Part shown: piece after piece, positions 48,669 to 62,690 of the stretch
Layout of the letters: each line of letters opens with the position of its first letter
Position numbering within the stretch: the stretch's first letter is position 1
DNA from: Carallia brachiata
Taxonomy: Eukaryota; Streptophyta; Magnoliopsida; Malpighiales; Rhizophoraceae
Length of the DNA stretch: 64,000 nucleotides
Direction: 5' to 3'
Assembly: GCA_021464245.1 (NCBI GenBank)
Contig: JADCRB010000077.1
Span: 806,001 to 870,000 of the forward strand
Program-made: the position numbers and the translations under genes
Notes under the pieces: model-generated
Told to the model about the DNA's origin: nothing
The model's input: the letters and a program-made list of their open reading frames with translations, nothing else
Database searches by the model: none

Positions 48669-48875
48669 TTTTTCTTTTTTTTTTTTTTTTTGGGTACTCT
48701 CTAGGTATTTAGAAGATCTCATTATATTTCAACTAATCTGATTCAATTACTATCGGACTCATATTAAGAGCGGTTCTCCTAGCACTATTTTTTTTATTTA
48801 TAAAATTTGAATTCGAAATATTATTTAAAAAGTATCGAATCTCTTACCAATTAGACCAACAGTTATTGGTAGGTG
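48669..48875 (-). mobile_element. tRNA-derived SINE with A box, B box and poly-A tail
   Basis: On the minus strand the head at about 48870 has a perfect A box (TGGTCTAATTG), then a B-box-like TTTCGAATTC about 45 bases on, and the element ends in a long A tract (the T run at 48670-48691). Flanking GTTTTCGTCAA (48658-48668) and GTTCTCGTCAT (48876-48886) look like an aged target duplication. Confidence 0.72.
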
Positions 48876-49252
48876 GTTCTCGTCATAAATACAGTTGAGT
48901 GTAATGAATGTTGTCACATGGAACTTTATTCAACTGGTCTAAATCTTGGTGCGTACTTTTTTTTAAGAATTTTATCTGAACAAACTTTATGCCTGTTAGA
49001 AAATGCTTTGTTTAATCATATTAGTCAAGGGTCAATTTAATCGTATATTCATATTTTGTGCAAATATTTTTGACGTCGTTTCATTAGATCTGTGTATATT
49101 AAAAAAAAAAACTAAATTCATTGAAATGAGCAAAAATTCATGTGCATAAAAGAAAATTTAGTCACTCCCGCTCTTATATGTATTTAAAATGTATATTTAG
49201 TCTCACAAAATATTTGTAAGAGAATTGAACTCATGATCATAAAACGAAAGAT

Positions 49253-49530
49253 TAGGATGTGTTTGTTTGCAGTAAAAAGTTTTACAGAAAAAAATTTTCT
49301 TCAATTTTTTTAACTTTTAGCATTTGTTTCATTTAAAATATTTTATAACGAAAAATTTTAAAAAATTTTAGAAAAAATTTTGAGATTTTTAGAAAAAATA
49401 ACTTACGTTTATTCTGAGTTGAAATTATTTTTCAAAAAAATACAAAATGTGCTCTAAGTAAGTAATAAGAAAAAATTATTATTTTTACTATAAAAAATTA
49501 TTTTTTAATAAATAAACGAACCATAAATTT
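49253..49530. repeat. MITE-like AT-rich element
   Basis: Left end GGATGTGTTTGTTTGC and right end AATAAACGAACCATAAA are imperfect inverted repeats around an AT-rich core. Target duplication not established. Confidence 0.35.
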
Positions 49531-50629
49531 TATATTTATTTTCTTGCACCAGATTACAATAACTGTGGAGCGCTTCCCTTAATTGTAAACTGTAGATATT
49601 ATCAAATTATTAAACCTCAATTCTTCTTGCATGTCACTTAAAACACTTGTTTAAGATAGGGAACAAGTTTTGGCGCACAGTGCAGGTCATACGTGCAGAG
49701 AAAGTGCGAACCACTTTAAATAAAATGTAATCGTATTGATAATTTATGTAAAAATATTTTTTAAAATTTTTTTTTTAAATTAAAAAAATTTAACACATAT
49801 GATGTAAAAGTTATATTTTTAAATTTTAAAATAATACTCATTTAATTTTATTTTTATTTTTATTTTCTCACATTTTATAAATTAAAAGTTTATTACCCTT
49901 TATGTATGACCCAAATATGCGGATGCTCAGTATGAGCTAGAAGCCAAGCTATTTACGACATAGACATGAGGATGTCTGTCTTTCTTATATTGTACTTACC
50001 AATGAGCGACAACCTATAAAATTGGAAATACAATTTTTCGGTAGTTTGGAGTTAAGAATACAAGATAGGTTAGTATTAGGAGTAGAAGACTGAGGTAGAT
50101 GAATTCCCCAATTTGTGTTTAACTATTCTTAGTTTAGCACTTTAACTTATATTTTTGACTTGGTACAAGTTAGAGTATGTCGTAAAAGAATTCAGATATC
50201 ATCTAATTTTTTAGTTGTTAGAATTTAATTTAAAAGTCTTTAGAGATATCTTATAAGTTAGAATTTAAATTTTTATTTTAAAAATTTTAAGTTTTGATTG
50301 AATAGAGTTATTTTTATAGAATTAAAAAGAGTTATTTTTATTATATAGTGTATAATTGAATAAATTTATTAACAGATAAAAAAAATCCCCTAGCCTTGTT
50401 TTTGGAGCAGAACAGGTCCCTTCGTTTTTTTTTTTTTTTTTGGGTCATAGCAGAAGAGGTCCATTTCATTTATAATTTGATAGCTCTAACTATGAACTTT
50501 GGCCCAGTTAGAGAAACACCCTTACCCCGCCCCCCGCCTACAATGGGCTCTGATGGGCTTGTCAAACTTAGTTTTACTCTCTTTATGTGGGTCTCGAATT
50601 TGAATTTTTGGGAATGCAATTGCGTTAAA

Positions 50630-50743
50630 TATTTACTGTGAGACTTTTGTCACCTTTCGGTGTCCTACCCGGATCGATCCAGATTAGTCAGCCTATTGAA
50701 CTGGATACTAGGCGATTTTAAGACAAAAAAAAAAAAAAAAAAT
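50630..50743 (+). mobile_element. SINE-like 3' part with poly-A tail
   Basis: TACCCGGATCGATCCAGATT and the following GGATACTAGGCG resemble 3' regions of dispersed plant SINEs and run into an 18-base A tract (50726-50743). The 5' half is not defined. Confidence 0.4.
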
Positions 50744-52139
50744 CATGTCTTGAGTCCAGACTCTTGCTGGAACTTATAGTTTCAACCGATCAAGAGAGGG
50801 TTTGAGTCAAACAGGGGTTTGAACTCTTGCTTGACAGCTCATCTCTCCTCCTCCTTACTTTTAATGGAGCTTCCCCAGCCATTAGATTGGTCTATAAAAA
50901 AAAATATTAATCGCATCTTTTAGGAGATGGTTCACACTTAAAATTTAATTTTTTATTTTGAAAATCTAACTTTTTAGTATTTAAAAGGAAATGTGTGAGA
51001 TTTTTTAAAAAGGAATTTATCTCATAATTTAGTTCATAACTTAATAAATTTCTTAATAAAAAAAAATCATAATATTTACAATTTTTTGTTACCAAAATTG
51101 TATTTCAGACCGTTACAATTACTAGCAATAACAAATTATAAAGAATCCCTCTTATTTTAGTACCCATAAGATAAAAGTCTCCGAAGTAGCCTTTTGCTAA
51201 ACCGCACTGGCGCTTGTAAAATGAAGTATGTCTATATCGAATACAATACTCGTTCGATATTTTTTGAACATGTGTCAGATACTTTAAAATGTATTGAACA
51301 AAAAAAAATTAGACAGGTGCGTCAGACACATATAATATACATATTCGATATTTTTAATACACGTGTTTGATAATTCTAATTAGCATTGTGTGTATACATA
51401 TATATTCTTGAATATTATGTTGCATATATATATATAATTTTTTTAAAATTCTTAACAAAATACAAATTACATCATAAAATGTTATAATAATAATTATTAT
51501 AAATTATATGTAAAAAATAAATTTATTAAAAATGCTTAATTTACACCCATATATATTAAATCTAATATATATTTTATAGTTGTATTCACTTCATACCCAT
51601 ATCCTAATTTTCTAAGAGTTCTTGTATTTTCATATTTATATCATGTATTGTTTATATCTCGTATCCATATTTATACATCCTTAATTTTTTGAATGAACAC
51701 GATTGGAAGATATTGCTTACGGAAACTTGTGTTAATCATTTTAGCTAAATATTTTTAGCTACCAGTATGTAATTGCCAACTAAACTTCCTTGTTATTAAT
51801 TAATTCTTCGATTGGATTGGGCAACTCCTCACGGATATTTATTTGGAAAATGTTGACTTACCGTTTGGCCTAAAATGAAAATCCTTTGTTTGTTTGTTGT
51901 TGAAATTGAAAGAAAAGGAGCTGTACATAGTGGTTGCCAAGGCACCGTCTCGATAGAGATTAGCTAATCAGCAAATTCTTATCGTCGTTGTTATCATTAT
52001 TATTGCCAAAATAAAGAATTAAACCCCACGTTTTGCACCTTTTAAATCGAAAAGACGAAAATTTTACATTTTTTCCTAAAAAAAAAAGAGGGTCATTGTA
52101 ATTACATTCATTAGTCAACGACTCATCGAGTTATTTAGA

Positions 52140-52500
52140 GGTTAATGCTCTATTTGGTGTCCGTGAGAAACCATGGAAAGTAATTTCATGAGAAAAAAAA
52201 ATCATCATTCTCTTATTATTTTTTCATGATTTTTTTTTCACAATTTTTTCATCAATCTAAATAATTTAATTTTTTTACAATTTTTTTCGTGTGAATTATT
52301 ATTCATTTTTTTCTCATTATTTTATTTCTCACTAACTTTCACATATATCCAAATAACCTAATTTTTTCATTATTTTTTCACTCACAAATAACTTTTTTTC
52401 ACCATTTTTTATTACAACTTTCTCATCAATTCAAATAATTTTTTTCTCACTCTGTCTCGTAAATACAAACTCACTATAAATCTATTCATGTAAATAACAT
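52140..52500. repeat. T-rich MITE-like element, related to one at 60.9 kb
   Basis: CTCTATTTGGTGTCC on the left and AAATACAAACTCACTATAAA on the right bracket a TTTTTCTCA-rich core. The segment 60.91-61.29 kb has the same design (GTCTATTTGTAAACGG ... AAACACACTATAAG). Confidence 0.4.
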
Positions 52501-53390
52501 ATAAACAAATATGATGAGACTGACACGACGAAGTAGTAATGAGATAGTCTCATATTTTTTTTTAATTAATTAAGACATTTATCAAGATCCTTTTATTATA
52601 TATTTAAATTTTAATAATTTTATTAATAAAATAATAATAACAATAATAATAATTTTTTCTTCCTCTCCCTTTCCATTTTAAAACCGGAGCATTAGTCACG
52701 GCCCATTAACTCTCATCAAATGCGTCAACAAAAATATGAGCCATGACCAAATATCTCAAAAAAAATTTTAGACACACGATTACGAGAGTTTGTAGAACAC
52801 ATAATGATTTAAATTATTAAATTATAAAAAAATATATTTAATTTAAAAAAAAAAATAAATAAATTATTAATAAAATTAAATTAATTTTACATTATAATAA
52901 CGTATTTACGTAATCTTATTTAGTATAAAATTCATTTATTATCATGATCAAAACAATCCAAACACCGTTGGACGACAAAGCGAGTACAAATTTAACCACT
53001 CATTATTCCATGATACCAAACAGTACCATACTATTATTCTACAATTCTACTCACTTGCTATTTATTAATTAATTAATAATAATTAATTATCACTACGTCA
53101 ACATGATTATTATATGTTTTTCCCTCCAACTCAAATTTGTCTTTAACTGGCGCAGTCGGTGCTAACGTACCCGGGGGGGGGTGAAGTGCGGGCGCCAAAA
53201 CGCCGACGTGGCGTCTGGTCCCCCTGTTCCGTCCCGCGATTCCCCCCTTGTTTGCTCGAAAAGCCCTAAAAAGTACCTGGCCAGGATATCATTAAACGGC
53301 GACGTTTTAATTTCCAGAAATAAAAAAAAACGAAATTCAGAGTTATTTATAATTCGCCTCCGGCGTACTATAGCCGACAGTCTCTCGTTC

Positions 53391-54630
53391 GCCTCACTCT
53401 CCATTTCCCCGTACAGGACACGGCAGAGAAGCCAGAGAGAGAGAGAGAGAGAGGGAGGAGGTTTGACTTGCTGACTGATCGACAGATCAACGGCTGACAA
53501 GGCATTTCAGTTTTAGTTTCAGTTTCAGGTGAGCTGAATTGTGCCTTTGCAGCTTCGCCTTTCGATCTACAGATCTGCATTTAATTATACTTTCATTATT
53601 TCACTTATTTTTTTTTTATAATTTTGGTTAAGGTTTTTATTTTGTTATTGTTTATTAATTAAATTGTATATTATTATCCAACCTGCATTTTGATATAGAA
53701 CTGCTCTCTTCTATCCAAACACACACACACACAACAACCACTTAATTTTCTCACATTTCCTCAATTTTGCGGTAATCGGTTGTTTGGAGTGAAAAATTCG
53801 AACCAGTTGTTCCAGTTGTTAGGTTTTGTTTTTTAATATATTTTGTTTAGTAAATCTGAACGTGGCAGTGAACTTCCACCTCAAATCAAACGGCATTAAC
53901 AGTATGCCAACAAGCGTGAGGTCATGAGTATGAACCCTCAACCACTCTAACTGTCCCTTTTCTTCCAACCAGTTGGTCTAAATTAAGGAAAGCTCAAAAA
54001 AAAAAAAATCTGATTTATGGGCCATCGTTTGCAGACGAAGTTTGAAGCAATGGAATTTTTTGGATATTCGTGCTTTTTTTTTTTAAGAAAGAAAAAGCAA
54101 TGGGTTCTTTTGTATTTTGATTTTTGATAACAGCTGCTTTGTGCTGTTGCCTAGCACATTGTTCTTAGTTGCTTAGTTTCTGTTGTGGCATAGCTGTAGC
54201 TTGGTTGCTTGACTACCTTGCATGATGACCCAGAAGCTATTACAAGATTAGCATTTTTGTGCTTTGTGGTTTCTTACATATCTGGGCTGTCGTGGCAAGA
54301 CAAAATACCCGAACAGGAATTGTCTGGGCATAGGGAAATATAGGAGGAACTCTGGCATCCAATGAGCGTGTAATGCTTGCTGGACACTGTTAAGTAGTCG
54401 CTAAACTAGTGGCCCGGATCACAAAAGTAACCTACTTTGCTTGTTGGGACCCAGATTTTTCTGAGGTTATTCTTTTTACTGTCCATTCCAATGTAGACTG
54501 TTGAGATGGTTTATATTTGTTTGTGTTGTGAAAGGTGTGACCTGATTTTGTTTTTGAAAGTGATTTGATGAATTTAAAGTTTGTATCTTTGGCAGGTCCA
54601 TAGTTGTTCAAGCTGAAGTGAAGGGTAACC
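53391..54630 (+). promoter_or_regulatory. 5' leader of IQD gene with a leader intron
   Basis: The leader contains a (GA)n tract at about 53434-53453. A donor CAG|GTGAGC at 53529 and an acceptor TTGGCAG ending about 54595 define a probable intron of about 1.07 kb just 35 bases upstream of the ATG. Leader introns often raise expression. The transcription start is not visible. Confidence 0.6.
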
Positions 54631-57600
54631 ATGGGTGTGTCAGGGAAATGGATTAGAGCATTGGTCGGATTAAAGAAGTCGGAAAAGTCGCCTTCTTCAG
54701 AGAAAGATGAAAATGTGGATACTTTTTATCTCCTTTTTAATTCATTTATAGTTCTTTCTCCTTTTTAATTCTTTTCTGTTTGGATAAGTTGACGACATGG
54801 TTATTGTATGAGAGCCTTGTTGCTGGAGTTGGGATCCATTTTTATAAGTTATTGCCGTGGTTGCATTGAATTTTTGGGCAAAACACAATATTTAAAAGCA
54901 ATTTCTGTCATCATTGGAACCCGAGAATCATTGTCTTGGTTGCATTGTTCTGCTTTCATTCATAGAATTTGTAGAATTGACCGTATCTTCCTTAGGAGTC
55001 CAGGTGAAGTTTGGAAAATGAAACCAGATTTTTGTCTATTTACGAGTATAGAATTTGCTAGAATTGACTGTCTCTTGTTTGCAATGAAGTTCAACTAGCT
55101 AGCTAACTTTTGTCCATTTATCTCATAAATCTATGTAGTCAATCTGATAAAAATCTTTCTCCAATCTTATTCTTCTTTTTACAGAAGACAACTGGAAGTA
55201 AGTCTCGACATAGGAGAAAGCATTCAGTTGAGATTGATGCTGATAAACTGCCAGAGGATTTTAATCAAAGCGATTCTGTTCAAGTGGGTGATACCTATAC
55301 CCATTCTGTCCTAGATACTTCTGAATCCCCTTCTGCCTCCGTTCAAGTGCAGGATATAGCTCCCAATGAACAAAAATTAAGAGAAGAATGGGCTGCAACA
55401 CGCATCCAAACTGCTTTCCGGGGATTTCTGGTATTGCTTCCTTTGGGTCATCCCTATAGCTATACCTAAGTTGCTCTAGAATTAGCCGATTCGATTTGTT
55501 TATCATCAAGTATTACATGAATGGTGCATCATCAATGTTTTTTACATGCAATTTGTTTGCTTGAACTTGACATGAAAATTAGTTTGATCCTCTCTATTTT
55601 TTGGCATCTGTTTCATGTGGACTGCTCAGGGAAATAATAAAGATGCAGAATTCCTTTGCCATATTTATATGAAGTATAGCTTGGCATATGAATTATTGCC
55701 CTCTCTAGCCTTTATGGTACTTGACAAACAGTAGTATATGTCAAGAAACCATTTAACCCATAAGGTTAAGTTGTTGGGTGAGGCCTAGAAATGGATCATA
55801 TATTATACTTTAACGTATCCCCTCACGTGAACCCCGTTGGTCTGAAATCACAAACAAAGGATAGGCCCGCCATACCTATAGAAATTCACAAGTAAATATG
55901 AAGGTAGTGTGGTTTCAACACAAGACTATGTTAAGAAACCATTCAACCCAAAAGCTTAAGCTGTTGGGTGAGGCTCAGGAAGAAATTATGTATTAAACTT
56001 GGTAGCGTAAGTAGAGGTTCATCTTTAGTAATTACAAAATAAATAATGCTATAACGACCCTGCAGAAACTGCTCCAAGTTGGATATATATATATTTTTTT
56101 TTCTTTCAAGCTTGAACTCGCATATTAATTGTTTGTACTTTGACTTCAAGATGAAGCTCATTGCCTTTTCCTTTTCTTTTGGGTCCATTCCTGTCTTAAG
56201 TACAATTTTGGCTTGTATAAAAAGGAAATTGCTTTTAAGGGCTAGTCATTGTGAGAATTTAAGTTTTTTTTTTTTTTTTTTTTCCAAAATTTATTATTTT
56301 TTTAAAAAAATTTAAATTATATATATTTCTATTTGTTTACGGCTAGGTGGATTATGCACTGGTTTATTTTAATTTTTGCTACATTAAGTACCGATAAACT
56401 TGAAACTTGAAAGTAATTTCTGCCATGTACTGTGCTGTTATGCACATGCATCAGAGGAATCATTGTTTGTTTTGATTCAGAAAATAGATGAAAGGTGTAA
56501 CTTGAAAAGGTCACGTAGCTGTTTTGCTATAGACGAAAGACACGACTTGAAAAAACCATCTAGCTGTGTTGCCTTTGGAGTTCTTGCAGTTGTCAAAAAA
56601 CCAATGCACTTATTACTTCAAGCACAGAAATTTTCTCACATGATGTTTTAGATTCTGAGCCACACCTCAGTCATATGCCTCTAAAGACTGTAGTTTCTTC
56701 ACTGTCTGCTGCTGGTAACCTAGTTATTATCATGGTGCAGTTTGTGAATATGATGGCACCCTGTTTGGCAACCCATTTCAATGCATACATGGCTATAGTT
56801 AGGCCGATGTTGAAATGTTTTGGTATCCTATTAGGCTAGAAGAGCTCTAAAAGCTTTAAAAGGATTGGTGAGACTTCAAGCCCTTGTCAGGGGCCATGCT
56901 GTGAGAAAACAGGCTGCAATAACGCTTCGCTGCATGCAAGCATTGGTGAGGGTTCAGGCTCGTGTACGGGCAAGGCGTGTTCGTTTGGCGTTGGAAAGTC
57001 AAACAGCACAACAGAAACTTCAGCAACAACTTGCAAATGATGCTCGAGTTCGAGAAATTGAGGTAAGTAATGCTATATTTCCTTATGAGAGTCTCTCTCT
57101 TCTTTTCTTTTCTCCTCTCTCTCTTGAATGTGCTTGTGTGCATACATTTTTTTCATGTGGAATGTACTGTGTGTGGCATGCATTCATAATACATCTTGTT
57201 GTGGCTGTAAAGATGCACAATATTTTATTGTCAATTGTAAGTGTAAGTGTGCATGCGTAGCACAGAAAGGTTTTCTGGCTGACAAGGAATAGGTCATCCT
57301 CAAAGCACTTGTTGTTTGCTGTATCTTAATTTATGTCCTTCTCCCATGTGTCGAAGGTGGCGGCTCATCTTGTTCTTCCTTTTCCTTCAGGCTCTTCATT
57401 TTGTTAGCTTGTATTAGGACTGAGTGGCTAATATTCCTTATTTCCAAATGGACTTAAAGTTGTGCAGTGTTGATGTGCCAATAGCACTGTTTTTCTTTCT
57501 TTTCAAGTTCCTTTTTCATTCCCCATTTCCTCTCGTAAACAAAACTAAGTGGCAAGGATTTAATTATTCCTCCATGAATGATAAACATTCTCCAAATCCC

Positions 57601-59480
57601 TTCAAAGCGAGAACTGTTACGCACAAAAATTATGATGCTGTAGCTGAATTAAGTCTCTTGGTTGCCCACAGTTGTTTTATTCTAGGAGTCTTGACTACTT
57701 GTTGAGTGCTTCATGCGAGTTATGGTGTGATGCAGGAAGGGTGGTGTGACAGCGTAGGATCTGTCGAAGAAATTCAAGCCAAATTGCTGAAGAGGCAAGA
57801 AGCTGCAGCGAAACGTGAAAGAGCCATGGCGTATGCTCTGGCCCATCAGGTAAAAATAGCAGCTTCCTTGTTTTGTTTATGTACAGCATGCTGCATCTCG
57901 GATTTTGACTGCAGCTGCATGAAAGGTAATTTTGGATATTGAGAAACCATCATTCATCAGGAATTGCAAGTCAAAAAACACACATATGAACTTGAACCAT
58001 GTTATGTCTTTAAGTGACTGTTGGTGTAGAATAGGACAAAGCTGAATGATGTCAATATTTTTATGGACATTTTCAGACAAAAAAAGGCCAATGGTGCCTG
58101 ATTATTTTCTCATGTCAAAAAGGCTCATGGTGGGTATATTTCATTTTCATTCTTACCCACTATGTCTCTGTAAACTTCATTTGACGTGTTTCTATGCCAT
58201 CTCTCTCTCTCTCTCACATACACACACACACCCCCACCCAAGCCACACTATCGAGGGTTTTGTACCCCCCCTCCCCCAGGGGTGGGTTGCTTCTGTATCT
58301 TTAATTGGTCGTGTTTGCATATAGTTGATCACTTATTTGCTCTTTTGAGCTGTAATTCTAGAATGACTTATTGCAGATCTTGATGGGGGTTTTTACTGTT
58401 TTACCTATCTTTGACCTTCCTCCAAACAGGAATTGGGAGGAAAAACCATTGATATCGATAAGTAGGCTCATTTTCAGCTTTCTGTCACTGCATTATTTTG
58501 CATATTTCTTTAGAGCTTCGAATACTTAGGATGTACAACAGTTACCTGCTGGAGCTGATTCTTGCAGCTGCTTGCTATGCATAAAAGTAATCTCTGTTTC
58601 CACAGTGGCAGGCAAGTTCAAGACAGCAGGCTGCTTCCTCTGGTTTTGAACCAGATAAAAGCAGTTGGGGTTGGAACTGGTTGGAGAGATGGATGGCTGT
58701 CCGTCCATGGGAGAACCGCTTTCTTGATATTAATCTCAGAGATGGAGTGATGGTTCACGAAAATGGAACAGCTGAAGGTAAAGATACCACTAAGCCCCAG
58801 TCAAAGTCTACTGCCAAGAAACCAGCCGTGTCAAATCTTCAACCAAATATTTTGAGTCAGAAAACAGGTCCATCTCATTCTGATGGAGGTAGTTCTTCCC
58901 CTAGTAAGGCTGCAGGCATGTTAGAGGCATCTAACAAAAGTTCAAGTAAGCCAAAGCCAAAGCCTAAACAGTTCACAGAGGATCCAGTTGAAGAAGCCAA
59001 CTCAAAACCTGTTACTGCGCCAAGATCCCAAAGCAATCCAAAAGAGAGATATGCACAACAGGATAAACTGGCAAAAAAGAGGCTCTCTCTGCCCAACAAT
59101 GGTTAGTTCTCTCTCTCTCTCTCTCTCTCTCTCACTCACACACATTTGGTTTAGAAGCATATCAGTCTTCTCAATTTAAGAAGTTTTGTAATTGCTTGTA
59201 GGTTTAAAAGTAATGTCATACATGCATGAAAGGCAGTCATTTGCATTGGATATACCCAGTAAACTTTAAATTGCATTGAATGCACATGGACACAGGCTTG
59301 CTTGCTTGCATGAAATCTGTTTAGGTTTTATTTTGGATCAAAGCATGGTTAAGTAAATGATGACAGCACTCCAATTTGTCGGTGCTTTTGAAAGAATTGT
59401 CTACTTCTGCATCAAACTGACTCATGTCTGTTGTGCAGAACTTTATTTGTTGGCAAATGGGTTATTATTTTTGTCTAAAA

Positions 59481-59512
<32 letters not shown>

Positions 59513-59781
59513 GATGAAAATGATTTGGCTTCAGCATAACCTTGTAAGGATTACTTGATTTTTCAGGCAAGTGGCAATAGAATTTGGTTCATTTGTAAAC
59601 TCTCATTTTTATTGAATTTTGCTAAGCAGGGGGAGGCCCCGGGGCACAGGGAGTCAGGAATGGAAAAGTTACAAATAAAGGGACTCCTGAGCCTCACAAG
59701 GCCATCAAGGATAAGCCAAAGCAAAATGTGCAAGGGAATTTAACAACTTCAAAATCTGTTGCACAGGTTGCCGATCTGTAA
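54631..59781 (+). CDS. IQD5: IQ67-domain calmodulin-binding protein, IQD5-like
   Basis: Six exons, continuous phase: 54631-54714, 55185-55430, 56835-57062, 57736-57849, 58606-59101 and 59630-59781, coding 439 residues. The N-terminus [20 protein letters not shown] matches the IQD5 type. The IQ67 calmodulin-binding region spans residues about 93-160, with IQ motifs in [34 protein letters not shown] and [15 protein letters not shown]; the phase-0 intron between FRGFL and ARR is the family's conserved position. Later parts include [20 protein letters not shown] and [19 protein letters not shown], typical of this clade. The tail is basic and Ser/Pro-rich. IQD5 in Arabidopsis is a microtubule-associated scaffold linking calcium signals to cell shape. 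No lesions seen; introns carry CT and CA microsatellites. Confidence 0.95.
58199..58232. repeat. (CT)n(CA)n microsatellite in IQD intron 4
   Basis: Compound dinucleotide run, likely length-variable. Confidence 0.9.
59107..59135. repeat. (CT)n microsatellite just after IQD exon 5 donor
   Basis: About 13 CT units starting 6 bases into the intron; a second run lies at 59486-59512 in the same intron. Confidence 0.9.
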
Positions 59782-61762
59782 CGTTAACCATCTCACGGGA
59801 CATGGTTGATCCATGATATTCTTCTTCTTTGTAGCCCACCGTTTTTGTATATAGGAGTCCTTGTTCCGGAAAGATGCAGTCAAGGAGGCCATGTTCTGGT
59901 CATAGAAGCTTACTTGACCTGGCAGAGTTCTGGGAGTTCAGATTCACTTGGCTTGTCAGCGGAATAAGATGAGGCAGTTTGGTTTGTAAGTGTTGTAGTC
60001 ATCTTCAATTGTTGTTGTTAAGTTCATGATTATGCGGTATTTGATTGGGAAGTATGTGCTTCCCTAGAGCTGTTGGTTTCATGGTATAGTCTTAGATTGT
60101 AGATTTTTTCGCTCTGTTTCTCTGATGGTTCAAGAATGTGCTTTCCCGCACCGTATGCTGGAAGAAAATAGAAATTTGTGGTCTCCGAAGCCGAACAATT
60201 TCGTGTATTCAATGGATTGAGCCATAGCACACGTCAATTTGAGTGAATTGGTTATCTGTTTGTGGAATTGTGAATTCTAACTTTTTACAGGTTGGCTTTT
60301 GAGCTTTTGGTAGAAAAACAATTGAAAGTATTCTCCTCGGATGGATGTCTTCTTTCTGGCATGTTTTAGCATTATGCTTGCCAATATCGAGGTTTGTCCC
60401 TCAAAATATGTGAGAACATAGCATTATATATCAAAGAAAAAAAGGGTCGACCAAACATTGCTTTCTACTCGTTCCTCCCCAGCGCGAATGTAGGAGGAGG
60501 AGGAGGATGATGATGATGATGATAAACGGACTGCCACGACAGTTGAAACGTCCTAAGAGTCAAAAAATGCATGATTGGTATTATAAGATTATAAGTTTTG
60601 AATTTTTGTCAAAATATATTAGTTTTGTATAATTATGAAAAAAAGTTGATGACCATTGATGAATGTTGGGTAGTTTTCTTTTTCTGTATTGTTAATGTAG
60701 CCGTACTGTACGGTACGCTGAGCTTCGTCTTATTTGTCAAGTCTACGGATGCAAATCCTATTTTCTCATACCTGTGTGACTGAAAGGTTACGTCAAAACA
60801 AAAAAGTGACTGAAAGGTAAAGAGCGTCCAGCGTACAATAATGCTGCACGTTACCTTTAATTTTTGTTCTATATTTATAATTTAGTCCCTATAATAATTT
60901 TATCTTGATCTAAACTAATGGTCTATTTGTAAACGGAAAGGTGGGGGGAAAAAATAAAATTATAATTATCACTATAATTATTATTTTTTTTATTACAATT
61001 TTTTTATTATTTTATTTATTTAAATAATTTATTTTTTATAATTTTTTTACTCATAAATTATTATTTATTTTTTCTCAATATTTTCTTTCTTACAATTTTT
61101 TTATTTATCTAAATAATTTATTTTCTTATTATTTTTTCTTATAAATTACCATTTATTTTTCTTTATCTTTACTTTTTTTTTTACAACTTTCTTCTATTAA
61201 CTAAATAATTTTATTTTTTCACAATTTTTTTTCTCATTTCTTTCTTATCAGTACATTTTCTCTCAATCTAATCTAAACACACTATAAGTCAAATATAAGA
61301 AACAATGATTTATCATTCTAAATTGTAATTAACAAAAAAACGAAAGAATTTATACATTTTATTTTTCATGTGGGTTATCGTATTAATAATGTTTAATTTA
61401 GGTGAAACTACCATAATAAATTTGTGTGCGTTTTACGCTGATATTCTAAGTTTGGGTCTCTCTAAAATTCGGTGGGTTCAAGTCTCTTTAAGGTTTCGGT
61501 ATAAATATATTTACAATAAATTTTTTTTATTGCGTACAAAAATTACTCAAAAAATTTTTTATTTATAAAAAATTAACATTTTGTTTAGTTTTATTAGGAA
61601 AGTTTAATTAACAAAGATAGAAACTAAAATGAGATTTTGGTCCGAATGTTGTACGTTTCTCGCAATATCTCCCAACTAATCCATATTTAATGACAATAAA
61701 CAAAGCAAAACGAGAGGTGCCATTCTTTTCCGGCTAAGCTCGAGTTTGTGGGACTGCTGTCA
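59782..61762. other. IQD 3' region and spacer before the PPR gene
   Basis: About the first 450 bases are probably IQD 3' untranslated region. A (GAG)n(GAT)n run lies at 60492-60522. The T-rich element at 60.91-61.29 kb is described with its relative at 52.1 kb. The last 100 bases lead into the PPR gene. No other gene. Confidence 0.5.
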
Positions 61763-62690
61763 ATGGCGGGAATCGCCGTTCGTCGCTGCTTACTCTCTTC
61801 TCCTAGCAGTCTTTCCTCGTTGTGTAAACGCAATCGGCAGTTTTGTGTTTCTCGTCTCGTCCACTTCCCTGCCACCCCACAACCGCCGTCACGACCACCG
61901 TTTTTACAGCCGCAGCCGCTGCCGCTGATTTCTTTCTACGGACTTTTCTGCTCCGAAGCCGCCGAAAAGAAGAAGACGGTCAACACCAAAGTTAACTTTT
62001 CCCTTTCCGACTCGGAGGATGACGAGGAACCACAGCCGCCAGCTGTTCCGAAAAGAAGGAAATCGACAAGAGCAAGCTTCCGCCGCCGTACGACCCGTTT
62101 AACAAGAAACCGGCAATAGAGGAGCCGGAGGATCCCAAGGACCTGCAGCTGATCTTCCATAAAATGCGATCGGAGGGTGGCCTTATCGACTATGCAGTTA
62201 AGATGTTCGACGGTTTGTCTAAAGACGGGTGACCCACGAGGCACTCGAGCTTTTCTCCCAGATTAAGGACAAGGGCCACATGCCGGACGTGGTGGGCCAC
62301 ACCGCGGTCATTGAGGTGTACGCCAACGCCGGCCAGGGCCACTCCAAGGAGGCTCTCAAGGTGTTTTTGCGAATGCTTTCTTCCGGGGTTGCTCCTAATG
62401 CTTATACTTACACTGTCCTCATTAAGGGGCTTGCGAAGGATGGCAAGTTGCGGGATGCGAGTAAGTATTTGGTTGAGATGATGGACAAGGGAATGCGGCC
62501 CAATGCTGGCGCATACACGGCCGTGTTTGAGGCATTCGCGCGGGAGCAGAAGGCGGGCGAGGCCAAGGAGTTCTTGCAGCAGTTGAAGGCTAAGGGTTTC
62601 GTGCCCGACGAAAAGGCTGTTAGGGAGGCTCTTAGTGACAAGAGGGGTCAGGTATTTCGGACGGTTATCAATGTTCTCTTCAACAAGTAG
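61763..62690 (+). pseudogene. Small PPR protein gene (At4g38150-like) with two frameshifts
   Basis: Intron-less. From ATG 61763 an organelle-type presequence (MAGIAVRRCLLSSPSSLSSL) and a linker run in frame to KVNFSLSDSEDDEE. Near 62050-62056 one base is missing in the AAAAGAAGG run; the next frame gives KLPPPYDPFNKKP and MFDGLSKDG. Near 62229 a second base is missing; the third frame gives THEALELFSQIKDKGHMPD, VAPNAYTYTVLIKGLAKDG, GMRPNAGAYTAVFEAFAR and VFRTVINVLFNK then stop. The 35-residue repeats match plant PPR proteins, which bind organelle RNA. Both shifts are single-base losses and the rest is clean, so sequencing error is as likely as true decay. If corrected it would be a full-length small PPR protein of about 300 residues. 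Confidence 0.85.

Larger units (their letters stand above)
48876..53390. other. AT-rich intergenic region with small repeats
   Basis: No gene seen in 4.5 kb. Contains MITE-like and SINE-like pieces listed separately. The last 250 bases, from the G run at 53171, are GC-richer and are probably the proximal promoter of the IQD gene. Confidence 0.5.
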
